Assembly: GCF_031877795.1 (NCBI RefSeq)
Contig: NC_133971.1
Coordinates: 17,395,171-17,459,170, forward strand
DNA length: 64,000 bases
Reading direction: 5' to 3'
Source: Strix aluco
Taxonomy: Eukaryota > Chordata > Aves > Strigiformes > Strigidae
Part shown: positions 1 to 12,000 of the stretch, one piece after another
Layout of the letters: each line of letters starts with the position of its first letter
Position numbering within the stretch: the first letter of the stretch is position 1
The notes under the pieces: model-generated
Told to the model about the DNA's origin: nothing
Database searches by the model: none
What the model saw: only the letters and a program-made list of their open reading frames with translations
Position numbers and translations under genes: made by a program

Positions 1-3000
1 TAGGGCTTGTTTTCACTGTACAAGTTAGACTTTATGTGTCCATGAACTGTAGTGGTGTGTTGGCCCCCAGCTGGAAAAAGAAGCTGCTCAACAACTGTGT
101 AATTTGTCTTTTGTCTGGCTTTTGGTACTATGTTTTGTTTTGGTTTTTTTTTTTTATTAGGGCTGAGCAAACACTGAAAGGAAGCTTTCCTTGAAGTAAT
201 CTCTCTTCTCTAAGTGGCATCTTATTCAGTTACAAATTGTACTGCTGCTTAAATCTTTTGTTAACAGCATTTCTATATAACTTGATTCCATAAGAGAAAA
301 AAAAGTGTCCTTTCCTTTTCCTGTGACCCCAAAGCAGAAGTAATTCATAGACTTAACAGCTTTGAAGAAAGGTGTGTCCCTGTGTTGAATCAAAATGTGG
401 CTGCCTGCCACTTACCTTAATGGAAAGGGCTGAGGCAATACTTAACTCCATCTCTCTCTCTCTTTTACGTTAAAACAAGTTGTATTTAAGAAAAGAGCAT
501 CTTCTCTATGGAATAGGGCTCCATATCCCCACTGGTAACCAGATCTGATCAAATGAAGGCACTGACATGGGACTTCAGTGATTGATGTTTAATTGATTAG
601 ATGAGACATAAACATCAGAATTGGCTCTTGAGGGGATGTGGGTAATTAAAACCCATATAAGAAATCCCAAAAGATTTAACTTACTGTCCTGGCCAAGTTC
701 TGAGTTTGACTCATTCTGTTCTTCCTAAGAATTATGGTGCTTCTCAGGTGGAGCACTGTTCCATCTTAGCTTGCAAATAAAATTTCCTGTTAAGCAGATG
801 CCAAATTGTAACCAAGAGGCTTGCATTTCACTGATGATTTTAATAAGGCTACTACACATGCTCTTGATGCAAAGGCCAGAACTGTCTGTTAAGCTGATCT
901 GGTCTGACATCCTGTAAAACGTAGGCTGGAGAACACGAACCACTTATCTTCCCTTCAAGTCATATATTTTTTATTTAAACTACAAACATGACTTTTGAGG
1001 GAGACATCGAACTTTGTTTAAAGATTTCAAAGTAAGGAGAAATCCATGTCTTCTCTTGATAAACTCTTCCATTTGACCTTATTGTTAAAAACCAGGTTCC
1101 TTACTTCCAGTGGGGTTTTTTATTCTTCATTTCACTGTTATTAAAATGTATAACACATCCATCTGCAAGACTGTTAAAACCTAAGCTATTGCACATCTTT
1201 CTTTTGTTGACCAGAGACTTGGAAAAACATGTCTCAATTGGGCAACTTCTCCCCAGTGAAAGCTTGCAGCACAGGTTTCTCAAGACCAAATTTAATCTAC
1301 GGAGATGCCAAAAAAATCACTCATTTAAAAATATCCTCTAAACCCACAATGAAATTCTATTCCATTTATATCCTCTCCTGAACAAATGAATAGCAATTTT
1401 TTAGGCTAACATGTAAAACAGAAATAAAATAACAATCATCTATTTTTTGGGATAGAGCAGACAAAGTGAAAAAATAAACAAGCAAGGTCTTTTTACTTCG
1501 GCTGCTGTAATCATCTTTTTGCTTATGTCTTATCATCTCACTTTTCATCTTGACCTAGTATATGAAGAAGCTGCAGGTTACAAGAAACTAAGATCACTTT
1601 TGTCTCACCTTCATCTAGGCTGGCTTTTGTTTTTTCTTGTCAGGTCTAGTGAAGTCAGGCTGATCCCCAAAAATCTTGGTTTTCTAAAACAGTCTCAAAT
1701 GCTCTAAGTGAAGTGGTTACTTCATTTGACATAGAGATAGGAAAAATGACCATTTGAGGTAAACCAGGAGCTGATGAATCATTCAAGCCTCTGAAATAAT
1801 AATAATTTAAAAAAAAGACAAATTAGGAATATATAGGGTTTTTCCCTTCAAGTTTGCAGTTTTTCTCAGGAGAGATACATAATTCACAAACACTTTTAGG
1901 CATGAGAGCCTCATCTTTTTATTTTTTTTTTTTTTGGACAACTGCTGGGCACTGCATTCCTTGTTGACTTATATTGGAAGAAGATGGTTAAATTGGTAGA
2001 TGGAGAATGTGCAAAGTTCTTCCACCACTCCCATAAACTATCTGTGGCAGCATAGGCAACCAAACAGGTAGTACGTTACCCCTGTTCACAGGCATGAAAG
2101 TTGGAAGCCACTAAAATGACAGTACAAAATATGGACATTTATCTCTGGGTATTGATTATGCCTTAGTTTCCTCTTTATAAAATGGAAGTGGTATGAAATT
2201 GGTGTGAAGATTGCAATCTAAAAAATAAATAGGACAGGGAAACAGTATGTTTTTTCCATCTATGAAAATCAAGCCATTTTACATCTGTCTGAATATTCAA
2301 GAAACACTCAATTTTCAGCCTTATGGAATAATTAAAATTCTGTCTGAGATTAAAGTGAGATGTGGATGCTCAGTCTCTTGGAAACATGGATGCAATAACA
2401 TCAAAAGTAATACTGCAGCTGAAAGAAACAATGTTCCCTCAAAATGAGGGATTTGTCTCAGCCTGCACGCTCAGAAATTTTCCAGATGCCACAGATGAAA
2501 AAAACCAATCCCACTGATTTTTGTCTGTAATGCACAGAAAGTTTGTCATATAAGGACCTGAACTGTTAGTGCTGTTTAGTATATATCTCCTGCCTTTACC
2601 ATGAGGGTTAAGCGTAGTTGCCAAGATCTGTTCAATTTTTTGATCTGTGTATCTCTCAATGGCACAATGTGAAGCCTGTTTCTTGAAGCAAAAATGTATA
2701 TCATACTTCACTGTTTCTAAGGAGTACTCTTCTTAGTATACATAAAACTTTTTTATGTTGTCTAGTTAGTGTACAAAGAATGTGATACTTTCCCAGCACC
2801 TGACAATCTGCAAGAGCAAAAATAAACTTTAGCATTTTGGGCTGGGTTTGGTTGTTTTTTTTCTTCTAGAATATGCCCAGCTGTTTATTTTTTCAAAGTG
2901 CAAGGAGGTACCTGAAGGTACTCACTTGATACCTGAAGATAGTTGCACTTGGTAGCAGCTCCAGAAAATTTGCTGGTAAGCTTCAGCCTCCAAACTCATT

Positions 3001-5075
3001 TTACTTATGTGCTAATCTGAAACTGAACAAATTGACTGATGCTTCTCCCACATGACCAGGTGTACATGTGATTTCTGAGAAATTTGGAAAGCATACCTGT
3101 ACCCCACTGAATATTCTGTCGATATCAAACTGTAACAGAGGAAAAGAGGCTGTCATGCCTAAACAAACAAACAAACAAGCAGACAAGCAAACAAACAAAC
3201 AAAAAATGGCGGTTACTCTTTTTATAATCTTCTTCTGATGGAGCAGAAAATTATGGGGGAAAATGGACCCTCAGAAAATCATAGTGGGAAGAATTTCCTG
3301 TGTATTTCCATAGAGGCCAGTATTTACTCCTGACTCGGATATTCAAAGGTATCAGGTGTAATAGGGTTGGCATTTGTAAAAGGCAAGTTTTCAGTCATTT
3401 AGGGGCAAATCTTCACTACAATCCTTTCTGTCTTATCTGCTGTCTCTTCTGCCTGCTTTTCCAACCTCACTGGCATTATTCTGTGGCAAGATTGAGGAGC
3501 AATGACTTCTGTTCTCCTTTCCTTGAGCTTTTGTACATATTGTCCAGGGTTTAGGGCTGTCTCATCACCTGGCTTTTTACTCCTGTCCTTAGTCATCTGA
3601 AAATCAGCCGCACTTTCCTCAGCTGATCCATGCCACAAGTGGGTCATCTAATATCTAATATCAAGTGTTATGTTGTGTCTTGCTGTCCCTAGAGTTTCTG
3701 GGCTTCAGGGGAAGCTGAGGACAGATATGAGCTGTACTGGATTATATGGAGTATTTGCTTTAGACCTCTGGGAAACTTTGACCACAAAGGATGTAAAAGG
3801 AAGAAAATAATAGGAACACAAAAGGAAGATAAACAGCCTTCCAATTAACATACCATGTTTGGGAAAAAAAAGGTACACTTTTAAAAGAAACAGTTAATTT
3901 TCTTTCAGATATTATCATGCTATCTGAAGAATAAATTATGTCTTGGGTTGTTCTTTTTTCTGTTTAACCTTCCCACCTCAATAAAGCTTGAACACATGTA
4001 ACTGGAGGAGGTATTCAGAAGGTAATCCTGCTCAAAGGCGAAGCTTTCTATATTATATGTTTGTTCTTCTTTACTAAATCATTCTTGAACTCACTATCCC
4101 TAAATTAGCTCTTTCCTTTATTCTTCATGTTTTCCCTTGCTCCATTTTTGTAAATGAACCGTGAAAGAACACCTCTCTCCTTCTCTTCTTTGTGTCTGCC
4201 ACTGTTTCAAACAGCAGGTTCTCCACCTTTTGCTATGACTACATACTTGTTTAATTAAGGCTTGAAAGCAACAAGGGAGGGAGACGTCTTTAGGACTAAT
4301 GCATAATGGTGTCACAACAAATCTTAGATGAAGGTTGAGGTTTATATAAAGGATATACTTTCTCAATGTAATAGATGGACTGTTTCCTAGATCTTTCATT
4401 TCTGCTTAGTCCGAGGGGAAATGGGATTGATCTGTAGAGTGACCAGTGCCAGTTTCAAAGGCAGAAGCAGCTCTTTCTTCCTTATTTTGCAATATTCTGG
4501 CAGTTGACCCTTGTGGAATCTAACTGAAAGCTGCTTCTGCGGAGCATTTGGCCCATTTCTTCTCACCAGAGCCAGAAAACAAATTAGATGACTGAGTCCA
4601 CAAAGCAGGAAGGATAACGGCACAGCAGAGAGCCTAGGTGGCAGGTTTTCAGCATGACAACTCCCACGTTGTGTTATCTGCAGAATTGCTCATGGCCATA
4701 AAACCAAATCACATTTTATGACAAAATTAGTATAGAGGTGCATTGGAGTCAGCTCTAAGTCAGAGCCAGCTGTAAATCTGTCAGCTATGAACACCAAAGT
4801 CTGCAAAAATATTAGGTTCTATTTAGGTACCTAACTTACAAAGGATTTCATCTGAAGACCTCTGAAATGTACAACAGGAGTAAATTAACTGTCACCAGTG
4901 TGTTTAAAGAGACCTGAACATTAAATATGAAGAACCTGTGCTACTATGGTTAGCTAATTTCATGTTATTGCTTGTTCAGCAACACCTAAATGCTTGCTAT
5001 TTGGCTCTTTATTTTTTAAAGTATTCTTATTTCTAATACAAGGAAATGAATAAATTCAACAAATTATGCTCTGGA
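1..5075. other. Intergenic flank, no gene recognised
   Basis: AT-leaning sequence with short ORFs only, homopolymer T runs (near 140-160 and 1920-1935) and one AAAC microsatellite. In human the next gene on this side of RIG-I is TOPORS, whose large single coding exon is not in the window. Confidence 0.7.
3161..3206 (+). repeat. (AAAC)n microsatellite
   Basis: Run of AAAC units with two imperfect AAGC/AGAC interruptions. Confidence 0.9.
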
Positions 5076-5199
5076 ACATAGAATCATCGAATGGTTTGGC
5101 TTGGAAGGGACCTTAAAGACCATCTAGTTCCAACCCCCCTGCCCCGGGCAGGGACACCTTCCACTAGACCAGGTTGCTCAAAGCCCCGTCCAACCTGGG
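5076..5199 (-). mobile_element. CR1 LINE 3' fragment (minus orientation)
   Basis: Starts with the reverse complement of the CR1 3' terminal repeat (ATAGAATCAT) and continues with the typical GGAAGGGACCTTAAAGACCA and AGGTTGCTCAAAGCCC segments. It is truncated after about 125 bp, at the CAACCTGG segment. The same family lies 300 bp downstream in the same orientation. Confidence 0.9.
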
Positions 5200-5499
5200 A
5201 AGATGCAGTTCCAAGCCTAAGTTACTGAAACTAACTTCCTGTCTTTTGAACTCTTGGGTTGTTCCTGGTGTTTATCTGCAGGACCACAAACACAGGCTTA
5301 TCAGCCATGGACAAACTGAAATAATGAGTGAAATGTTCCTAGTTATACATTCTTCCAGAGATTCAGAGGTGGTCTCCTTTTTTTTTGCTGAGTGAGACAA
5401 ATGTAAATAGGATTTACACTAATTTTCTATCTCTTTTTTTTGCAGATTTGACTTATCAATGTGTGGCTTTATAACAGAGGATAGATGTATATTCTAAAA

Positions 5500-7410
5500 A
5501 ATCATAGAATGGTTAGGGTTGGAAGGGACCTTAAAGACCATCTAGTTCTAACCCCTCTGCCATGGGCAGGGACACCTTCCACTAGACCAGGTTGCTCAAA
5601 GCCCCATCCAACCTGGCCTTGAACACTGCCAGGGAGGGGGCAGCCACAGCCCCCCTGGGCAACCTGTTCCAGTGTCTCACCACCCTCTCACTAAAGAATT
5701 TCTTCCTTAGATCTAATCTGAATCTCCCCTCTTTCAGTTTAAAACTGTTACCACTCGTCCTATCCCTACACTCCCTGATAATGAGTCCCTCCCCATCTTT
5801 CCTGTAGCCCCCTTTAAGTACTGGAAGGCCACTATAAGGTCTCCCCAGAGCCTTCTCTTCTCCAGGCTGAACTACCCCAACTCTCTCAGCCTGTCCTCAT
5901 AAGGCAGGTTCTCCAGCCCCCGATCATCTTTGAAGAACTCCTCTGGACTCACTTGAGCAGGTCCATGTCCTTCTTATGTTGGGAGCCCCAGAGCTGGATG
6001 CAATAATACAGGTGAGGTCTCATGAGAGCAGAGTAAAGGGGGAGAATCACCTCCCTCGGACTGCTGGTCACACTTCTTCTGATTGAGCTCAGGGTACAGT
6101 TGGCTTTCTGGGCTGTGAGCACACATTGCTGGCTCATGTTGAGATTCTTGTCCCCTAGCACCCCCAAGTCCTTCTCCACAGGGCTGTTCTCAATCCATTT
6201 TCCACAAAGCCTGTATTCGTGCTTGGGATTGCCTTGACGCATGTGCAGGACCTTACACCTGGCCTTCTTGAACTTCATGAGTTTGCACGGGTCCACCTCT
6301 CAAGCCTGTCAAGGTCCCTCTGGATGCCATTCCTTCCTTCCAGTGTGTCAGCCACACCTCACAGCTTGGTGTCATCAGCAAACCTGCTGAGAGTGCACTC
6401 AATCCCACCATCCATGTCTTCAACAAAGATATTAAACAGCACTGGCCCCAACATGGATCCCTGAGGCTTGACATTCTCCATTTGAGCATCGAGCTGTTGA
6501 CCGCAACTCTGTGATTGCAACCGTCCAACCAATTCCTTATCCACCAAGTGGTCTGACAATTAAACCCATGTCTCTCCAATTTAGAGACAAAGATGTTGCA
6601 TGGGACAGTGTCAAATGCTGTGCCCAAGTCCAGGGAGATGATATCAGTTGCTCCTCCCTTATCCACCAGTGTTGTAACCCTGTCATAGAAGGCCACCAAA
6701 CTTGTCAGGCACAGTTTTCCCTTTGTGAAGCCATGTTGGCTGTCACCAATCACCTCCTTATTTTCCATGTGCCTGAGCATGGTTTCCAGGAGGGTCTACT
6801 CTGTGATCTGGTCAGGCGCAGACGTGAGACTGACTGGCCTGTAGTTCCCCGGGTCCTCATTATTTCCCTTTTTAAAAATGGGGGTTATATTTCCCCTTTT
6901 CCAGTCAGTGGGAACTTTGCTGGAGTGCCATGACTTCTCAAATATGATGGATAGTGGCTCAGCCACTTCATCCTCCAGTTCCCTCAAGATCCGTGGATGC
7001 ATGTCATCAAGACTTGTGCACCTTCAGGTTCCTTAGATGGTCTCAAACCTGATCTTCTCCTACAGTAGGCAGTTGTCCTTTCTCCCAGTGTTCCCACCTT
7101 TACCTTCTGCATCTTGGACAGTGTGGCTGGAGCCTGTGCCAGTGAAGACTGAGGCAAAAAGTCATTGAGTACCTTAGCTTTCTCCACATGCTGGGTGACC
7201 AACTTTTCCTTCTGGAGAGGGCCCACATTTTCCCTAGTCTTCCTTTTATCACCAACATACCTATAGAAGCTTCTCTTGTTGCTCTTGATGTCCCTGGCCA
7301 GATTTAATTCTATCAGGACCTTAGCTTTCCTAACCTGATCCCTGGCTGCTCAGACAATTTCTCTGTATTCCTCCCAGGCTAACTGTCCTTTCTTCCACCC
7401 ACTGTAGAGA
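5500..7410 (-). mobile_element. CR1 LINE, long 5'-truncated copy (minus orientation)
   Basis: Begins at 5500 with the CR1 3' end (ATCATAGAAT) and extends about 1.9 kb through the 3' UTR into decayed reverse-transcriptase coding sequence. Recognisable pieces in shifting minus-strand frames are a FADDTKL motif (FADD polymerase core, near 6360-6390), YSALMRPHLYYC (about 6000-6040), [11 protein letters not shown] and [11 protein letters not shown] (about 6840-6910). Frameshifts and stops make it non-functional. The 5' limit near 7410 is approximate. Confidence 0.9.
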
Positions 7411-8569
7411 ACACAAATCCTCATATGATATCTGTCAGCCATGTTAAATATTTCACGTTTTACTCTTAGGACAAGAAAATAGTAACAAATTAATAGAAAC
7501 AAACAAACACACAAACATGTCAGCTCTATTAAATGTGCCTACAGTCTGAAGTTTCTGTTGCCTCCTGGTACTTGCCTTTGAGTTGTTAGTGATGGCTGTG
7601 TACAGTCTGGGGGAGTTGGTAAGTTTAATTTCCCCTGTCTTTGTTTTCTTTCCAATTAACAAAACATCAATAGTGAACATCTCTATGTTGGCATACAGTC
7701 ATAATCAGCTCACAAAGTTAAACAGTTGCCTGGGTCTTCAAAGAAAAACAAATATAGAACTTTTCACAGCAGGTTTTCTTTGCAATTTGTATTGGAAAAT
7801 AGTGAGACATTTTATCAATCCAAGGATGATAAATTGCTTGCAATCTCCCTTTCTGTGCACTCTCCTTGCCTGTCTCCTGCGGGCCCAGTGAAATGTTAAT
7901 CATGACATGAGGACAAAATGTAAACAGGCAAAGACTGATGTGCATGTTGGAATTTCTAATGTCACATTATTTTAATTAACTTTTACAAAAACCACCTGCC
8001 CCCATTCCATTGCCTTGCTCTTTCAGCAGTTGCACTTATGAGGGCAGGGACCAGCAGCCTTGCCAATAACTGTGACTGCAACCTCCTAAGATGGCTGAGA
8101 GATACCTGGCAAATATCACATCAGAGGGAGTGCTGGGGCGAGGGAAATGTCAGATGTACACTATGTTCCCTGCTCCCATGGTGTGTGGGCTAAAAAATGT
8201 CCAGTTTCCAGGGCTTCCCAGCAAGGACAGCCTTGGCAGCCCCTGCCTCTGTGCGCAGGTGGGTACCTACACAGCCCAGCAGCCTCCACACTAGTTTGCC
8301 AGTGCTGCCAAGATGTATGATGCTGTCTTGAGGGAGGCAGCTGGATTGCTCAGATCCCTTGTTTGAGCAGGGCTAAAAGCTAGCAAATTGTGACTGAATA
8401 CCAAAACTAAATGGGAATGTCAGGATCTCTCACCTAATAAATACCAACATGAAAACAGTAGCTAAGTGTCCACTAGGAAAAAAATAAAAACACCACAGGA
8501 TATTAAAATTAGCAGGAAAAAAAAATTTAAAACCACAGGATCTTAGAAATTAGCAGGAAAAGAGTAAAG
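7411..8569. other. Intergenic, nothing recognised
   Basis: Unique-looking sequence between two LINE copies. Short overlapping ORFs on both strands show no known motif or splice-phase continuity. Confidence 0.6.
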
Positions 8570-9080
8570 AATAAAAGAGAGAATTTTGTTGTGTCCTTAT
8601 ACAGCTCCATGGTGTGCCCACCTCTTGAATGCTGTAGGTAGGTCCTATCCCCACCCCCAATCACAAAAAGATAGAGCAGGAATGAAAAAGCTCTGTTCAA
8701 GTTCTCAGAGTGGCAACATGAAAGCTCAAATTTGTGGGATTTTTCCCCTGAGAAAAGCAGACTGGTCAAAAAAGCAGACAATAAGGGATGAATATGGTAA
8801 GAATGTATAAAATCATGAGTAGGATGGGAAAAAGTAAAGAAAAAAAGAATTACTTATCTATGGGAACAAGGGAACAGCAGGTGAAACCAAAAGATTTCAG
8901 GTTCAAAAGGGAATGAAACAATTTTTCCCACAACATGTTAATCTGTGGAAGTGATTGACACAAGATGTTGTGGATGATGAAACTGTAGAAGGATTCCAAG
9001 TCTTAGAGAAGTTCACGAAAGAAAAAAAAACATTAAAGACTATAACACATAAAGATACCACCTCTGGTGAAGAAGTCCAC
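8570..9080 (+). mobile_element. Ancient CR1/L3-type LINE 3' remnant
   Basis: Plus-strand sequence follows the layout of an old CR1-like LINE 3' region: a decayed LYSSMVCPPLE reverse-transcriptase tail, ATAAAATCATGAGTAGGATGG, and a TTAATCTGTGGAAGTGATTG ... AAGATGTTGTGGATG block typical of these elements in reptiles and birds. It differs strongly from the avian CR1 copies elsewhere in the window. Identified from remembered consensus; a repeat-library search is needed for the subfamily. Confidence 0.6.
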
Positions 9081-12000
9081 GGTTCAGGTGACTGGAAACC
9101 AGGAGAGTAATACCTGAGAGGTAGCACTGTTTTTTGCCTTTATGTTACACTTTTGTTTGAAATCTGTAATTGGCTGCTAAGTTTGAAAGGCCTTGTGGTC
9201 CAAGCAAATTCTCATGTGAAAGATCACAAAAGACAGAGGCAACTCAAAATCAGCCCATCAACATGCTTTTTTGGCACTGGTGTCCCTAAAGTAGTGGCTT
9301 AATAAACCACCATGAGATTGAGCCATTTTAACAGCTATGTGTACTGCTTGCACCATGTAAGCAAAGGAGACAGAGCAACTGGACATGGACTCCCAGGGCA
9401 ATGACATACCATAGAAGCACATACATCCCACCTAGATTAATTAGTATCCCAAAGAGATAATCTCTTGCTTTTATCTGCCTTACACGAACATGGAATAGGA
9501 TGTTCTCCAGGAGTCTGGCTTTGTTCTACAGACTGTTTTAGTACCTGATCCAAAGATTCACCAGTGTTAAATACATAAAAGAGTTTCCTGAAGCTATCAA
9601 AAATATGAGACACATGGAAAATCCTTAGTTCTTAACCAATTGATTAATGTTACAGACCTCTGATATTTAGTCAACGCCTATTCTCATACATTAGCAAAGT
9701 TTGAGCTCACAGAAATGACATTTATAGGAAAATGGATACCAGGCACTGTTGCCATACAGCTATGGTGGCTGCTCACTGGTTATGGAGATTTAAAATACAA
9801 GGAGCCTTTGAAAGAAAGATATTTCTCTGTGTATTAGTGCATTTGTATTCCAACAAAGAAAAGTGGTTTCTACTTTCACTGCTCAGTGAGAAAATAATTT
9901 TCATATACTTTTCCCAAACTGCTTCATGCATTGTTCATATGAATGATCTTCTGCTGGCAGGACACAGAGCTGGAGGAGGAATTTCTTCCTTCCAACAGTG
10001 TATTTCCATTGCTGATCAGGTGTTTTCTCTCCTTGGAGTTACAAAACCAGAGGAACTACTGTGCCTCTCAGCTGGGGGTGGATGAGGACTCTGGGCACTC
10101 TGCAGGGGGTGCTGACATCACAAATGCTGAAGTAAACAGGGACTTCACTGGAGCAAAGCTGGAGCTTTCCTGAGCAGGCATTACATTGATGCAAAAAGCT
10201 GGAACCCAAATGATGATGGCACATTTCTGGTGTGATGATTAAACAAGTGTTGAGCATCTGCAGGCAAGCACTGGGGTGCAGAACATATAAACAGTGGTGT
10301 GCTGTCTTTTAAAAATCTACAGGAATAATCTGAGGGGCTGAGAAGGGGAGACAGAGCTAACCTCAAGGCTGAGGAACTAGAGTGAAGATTTGGAGAAGAC
10401 ATTAGGAAAGCTGGCTGTCATGATTTGGGTGTCTATTACAAGAGACTTTACAAAGCTGTGAAGATGTATTTTCTGAACATCAGGATCCAGATTCTGTTTG
10501 GCTTGTTAAATTTGAAGTATCAGAATGACATTTCAAAGTTTCTAATTTAGAAGATGGCATTTTATTTCTCATTTCTGCTGTGGGCTCCTAGTGTGGCCTC
10601 TCTATTAAGACTTCTAGCTTTTTCAAATGTATAAAATTATCTAAGTCATATTTCCAAGTAATTAATTCCTTCATGCCACTTTAAGTACTTTTTACTCAGA
10701 GAATACATCCATTCCTTTGTATATACCACTTCTGAACAGAACTATTTCCTTCATTATTCAGAAACACTTGATTTAGAAATTAATCAATCAAGATGGATGT
10801 TTTTCCCATTTGGAGCAGCATGGGAAAGACTTGCAGAACTTACTTAACCCCTTCTAGTACTGAACTGTGACTTAGGTTGAAAGTTTCCTTGTATACAACT
10901 ACAAACTTGTCATATTTTATCTACAAAGAGAAAACATCACCAATATTTCTTCATGATTCAGGATTTATTCACATCCTTTATCAAGGTTTGTATTGACCAT
11001 AATTGCAATCACTTAGTGAGTGCCATCAGGGTTTTGTTCCTGTCTAAGTTGGGAAAAAGTGCCATCTAGTTGGGAAAAAAACCCCTAACTATTTTGATTT
11101 CAGGCCTGATTCTGACCTCAGTTACAATGAGAAAAAACAAGGTACTAAAATATTATGGGGCAGGCCCTCACCTCTGTTAAGTCAATGGAACTTCACCAGG
11201 GGTATCTGGAGGAAAAAGGATGTCAGAAAATGGTTAATTATGAAAGTGGCTACCTCAGACAAGTCCTGGGAAGGGCTGGCTGGAGTTCTGAGGGAGCATA
11301 TTCAGTATCTGACACTTAGGAGATATGCAGCAGATAGCAGAAATCACAGTTTCTGAAGAACAGCCACGATACTGCGTTTGGTTAGAAGTCGTACTTTAAG
11401 GTCTGCTTTTAGGCTTTTTTCTTGCATATTAAATAGGGTTAGTCAGTACAATATTTAAATCTTTTCTCTTTCATAGACTCGTGTTGTGCACCAGAGAGCA
11501 GTCAAACCTTGGAAAGACCTACAGAAACCGAGCGCCATCTCCTGCCCGTTCCCGTTCACCGCAGCTAGGCATGTTGGTTTGTAAGGATTGTTTCACCTGC
11601 AGACCAGGAGATGTTTCTTCTACGCTGGTACTCGAAATTTTTCTTCTGTGATTAAGTTATGGAGTTCCCAGTTGTGACTGGCTGTATTACATACGAAAAC
11701 GTGTGTCAAGGAGCGTAATTATGAGCAAACAAGGTTGACGCCAAGCATTTATATCTGCTGCCTTTTCCTTTTTCTCCATAACATACCACTGAACTGAGGC
11801 TCTTGGGTGACATCTCTGTAACTAGTGAAAATGCCTCTTACGTAGGGGTGTTTCAACATGTGTCATGCTAATACTTTGCTTTGGGCATGTTAAGTCATCC
11901 TCTTCAGTGGAAGCATTTGTGTGAGGTAAGTCATGTGCTCATAAGCTGTTACAAGACTTGAGACACAAAGCTACATCCTTCCTAGGGCTGTTAAGCATTC

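Noticed and set aside
6253-6780. 175-codon minus-strand ORF
   Set aside because: It is part of the decayed CR1 reverse-transcriptase region, not a host gene.
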